Positions 63,278 to 64,000 of a stretch of 64,000 bases of DNA are shown here, in pieces; within the stretch, counting starts at the first letter, position 1, and each line of letters opens with the position of its first letter. The DNA comes from Amorphophallus konjac. Its lineage: Eukaryota; Streptophyta; Magnoliopsida; Alismatales; Araceae. Where the stretch lies: the NCBI GenBank assembly GCA_022559845.1, contig CM040117.1, positions 11,680,856 to 11,744,855 of the forward strand, given 5' to 3'. The notes under the pieces are model-generated. The model did no database searches. It saw nothing but the letters and a program-made list of their open reading frames with translations, and was not told where the DNA came from. The position numbers were made by a program, and so were the translations under genes.

Positions 63278-64000
63278 TGATGTGGCACAGCCCAAAGACC
63301 ACTAAATATGATAAGGTGACCCTAGGACTTAGACCCGCAAGCATACAAGCGCTCAATGATTCTCACAACGACGATTTCTGCTCACTCGGTTCACACGTTC
63401 ACCCGGTGGGTCCGGGAGATGATGGTGAGGGTCCGAGGCGGGACCCAATTGTCCTAATGGACTTACAATGCTAAGGCTGACCTCCAATGGGCCTGGGAGT
63501 CCCAACTTTGTGGGTGGCTGGCCCGCAAGGTGGGGTGTGGGGTGGCACTCACTCACGGGCCGCGGTGGGCACGATATTGCTTAAAATGAATTCCGAGCAC
63601 TCTCTTACCGTCCGACGGGCATTCAAGGCAATACTACATTTGCAGAAATGAAGCTACAAGGGTGTGATCAGAAGCTCACCTGATCGGTGTGAAGACACCG
63701 ATCCCGTTCGGAGACGAGGGCGCGCCGGGAGGCGAGGGTATACACCCGATCGCCGCGGCGATGGAGCTTGACCTGAAAATGTGAAGAGGTACAGCACTAC
63801 GCCCCTTGCAAGGGGGGGATCTTAGGGTGGGGGTTAATGTATTACAATCAAAAATTACCTCCACACAGGGAGGGGCCTTCAGCCGGCCAAGCGGGGAGGG
63901 GAACGAGCGAGATAGAGTCGACTTTCCGAGCTTTGCCGATTCTGCCTAGCTTCTATAATTCTGAACAGAGGGCCGATGTTGATGCTGCCAATAATTCCAC
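63278..64000 (-). repeat. chromovirus 5' LTR, partial at window edge
   Basis: It matches 48191-48339 followed by 58360-58932 without interruption, which shows the pre-insertion state of the other LTR and proves the nested insertion at ATGGT. About three substitutions are seen over the whole overlap. Confidence 0.93.

Larger units (their letters stand above)
48191..64000 (-). mobile_element. non-autonomous chromovirus-like gypsy element, 5' LTR runs off the window
   Basis: On the - strand, the 5' LTR starts beyond 64000 and ends at 63278, the Met-type primer site is at 63264-63275, a gag plus Pro-rich frame covers 63169-60848, an integrase C-terminus with chromodomain covers 60847-60426, a polypurine tract (CCCCACCCCGGGGGATT) lies at 60379-60395, and the 3' LTR spans 60378-48191, split by another element. 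LTRs begin TGATG and end CATCA. Protease, RT, RNase H and most of integrase are missing. The overlapping 720 bp of the two LTRs differ at about three positions by eye, so insertion is recent. It cut the LINE fragment; the left target duplication would be GGAAC (48186-48190). Confidence 0.88.

Overview
The window is a stack of transposable elements from a flowering-plant nuclear genome. I see no ordinary host gene and no rRNA, tRNA or CRISPR array. The plant origin follows from the element families: an En/Spm (CACTA) DNA transposon with TNP2-type transposase, a Sirevirus-like Ty1/copia element, Ty3/gypsy elements of the Tat/Ogre and chromovirus types with initiator-Met or Arg-like tRNA primer sites, and plant mobile domain (PMD) genes. 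I cannot name the species.

Layout. (1) A CACTA transposon on the + strand enters from the left edge and ends at 47370 with the terminal sequence ...TTTTTCTTGTAGTG. It holds a decayed TNP2 transposase gene (2354-5424 and 14651-15314), a second gene containing a tandemly amplified mini-exon array (15363-16560) and Transposase_24-type exons (16602-18003, last exon 46421-46486), and an intron with about 181-bp tandem repeats. (2) A Sirevirus-like copia element (5425-14645, TSD GTACA) splits TNP2. (3) A Tat/Ogre element on the - strand (18638-45918, TSD CTAGC) sits inside one of the 181-bp repeats. Without its own nested insertion it is about 20.7 kb. It carries gag-protease, RT-RNase H, a second RNase H and integrase on the - strand, plus two intron-containing PMD genes on the + strand, antisense to the retroelement. 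(4) A gag-only gypsy-type element (37250-43774, imperfect TSD TCTTA/TCTTG) sits in the Tat leader. (5) Right of the CACTA end lie a LINE reverse-transcriptase fragment (47713-48190) and a non-autonomous chromovirus-like element on the - strand (48191 to beyond 64000). (6) The 3' LTR of that element is split by a second, pol-less Tat-like element (48340-58354, TSD ATGGT). Insertion order follows from the nesting: CACTA, then copia and Tat, then the gag-only element inside Tat; separately LINE, then chromovirus, then the pol-less Tat.

The signals I find least explained are these. First, a dispersed family of roughly 70 short directional inverted repeats, consensus RACGMC(N6-12)GKCGTTAATT, fills the non-coding parts of both Tat-type elements. 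Second, a 116-bp tandem array in the CACTA second gene has units that each look like a 39-nt, phase-1 symmetric mini-exon plus a 77-nt intron. Third, the two antisense PMD genes keep clean introns inside a retrotransposon. Fourth, a ladder of perfect or near-perfect palindromes lies next to the Tat primer site. Fifth, two unrelated non-autonomous elements carry repetitive Pro-rich ORFs where pol should be. All counts and alignments were made by eye.
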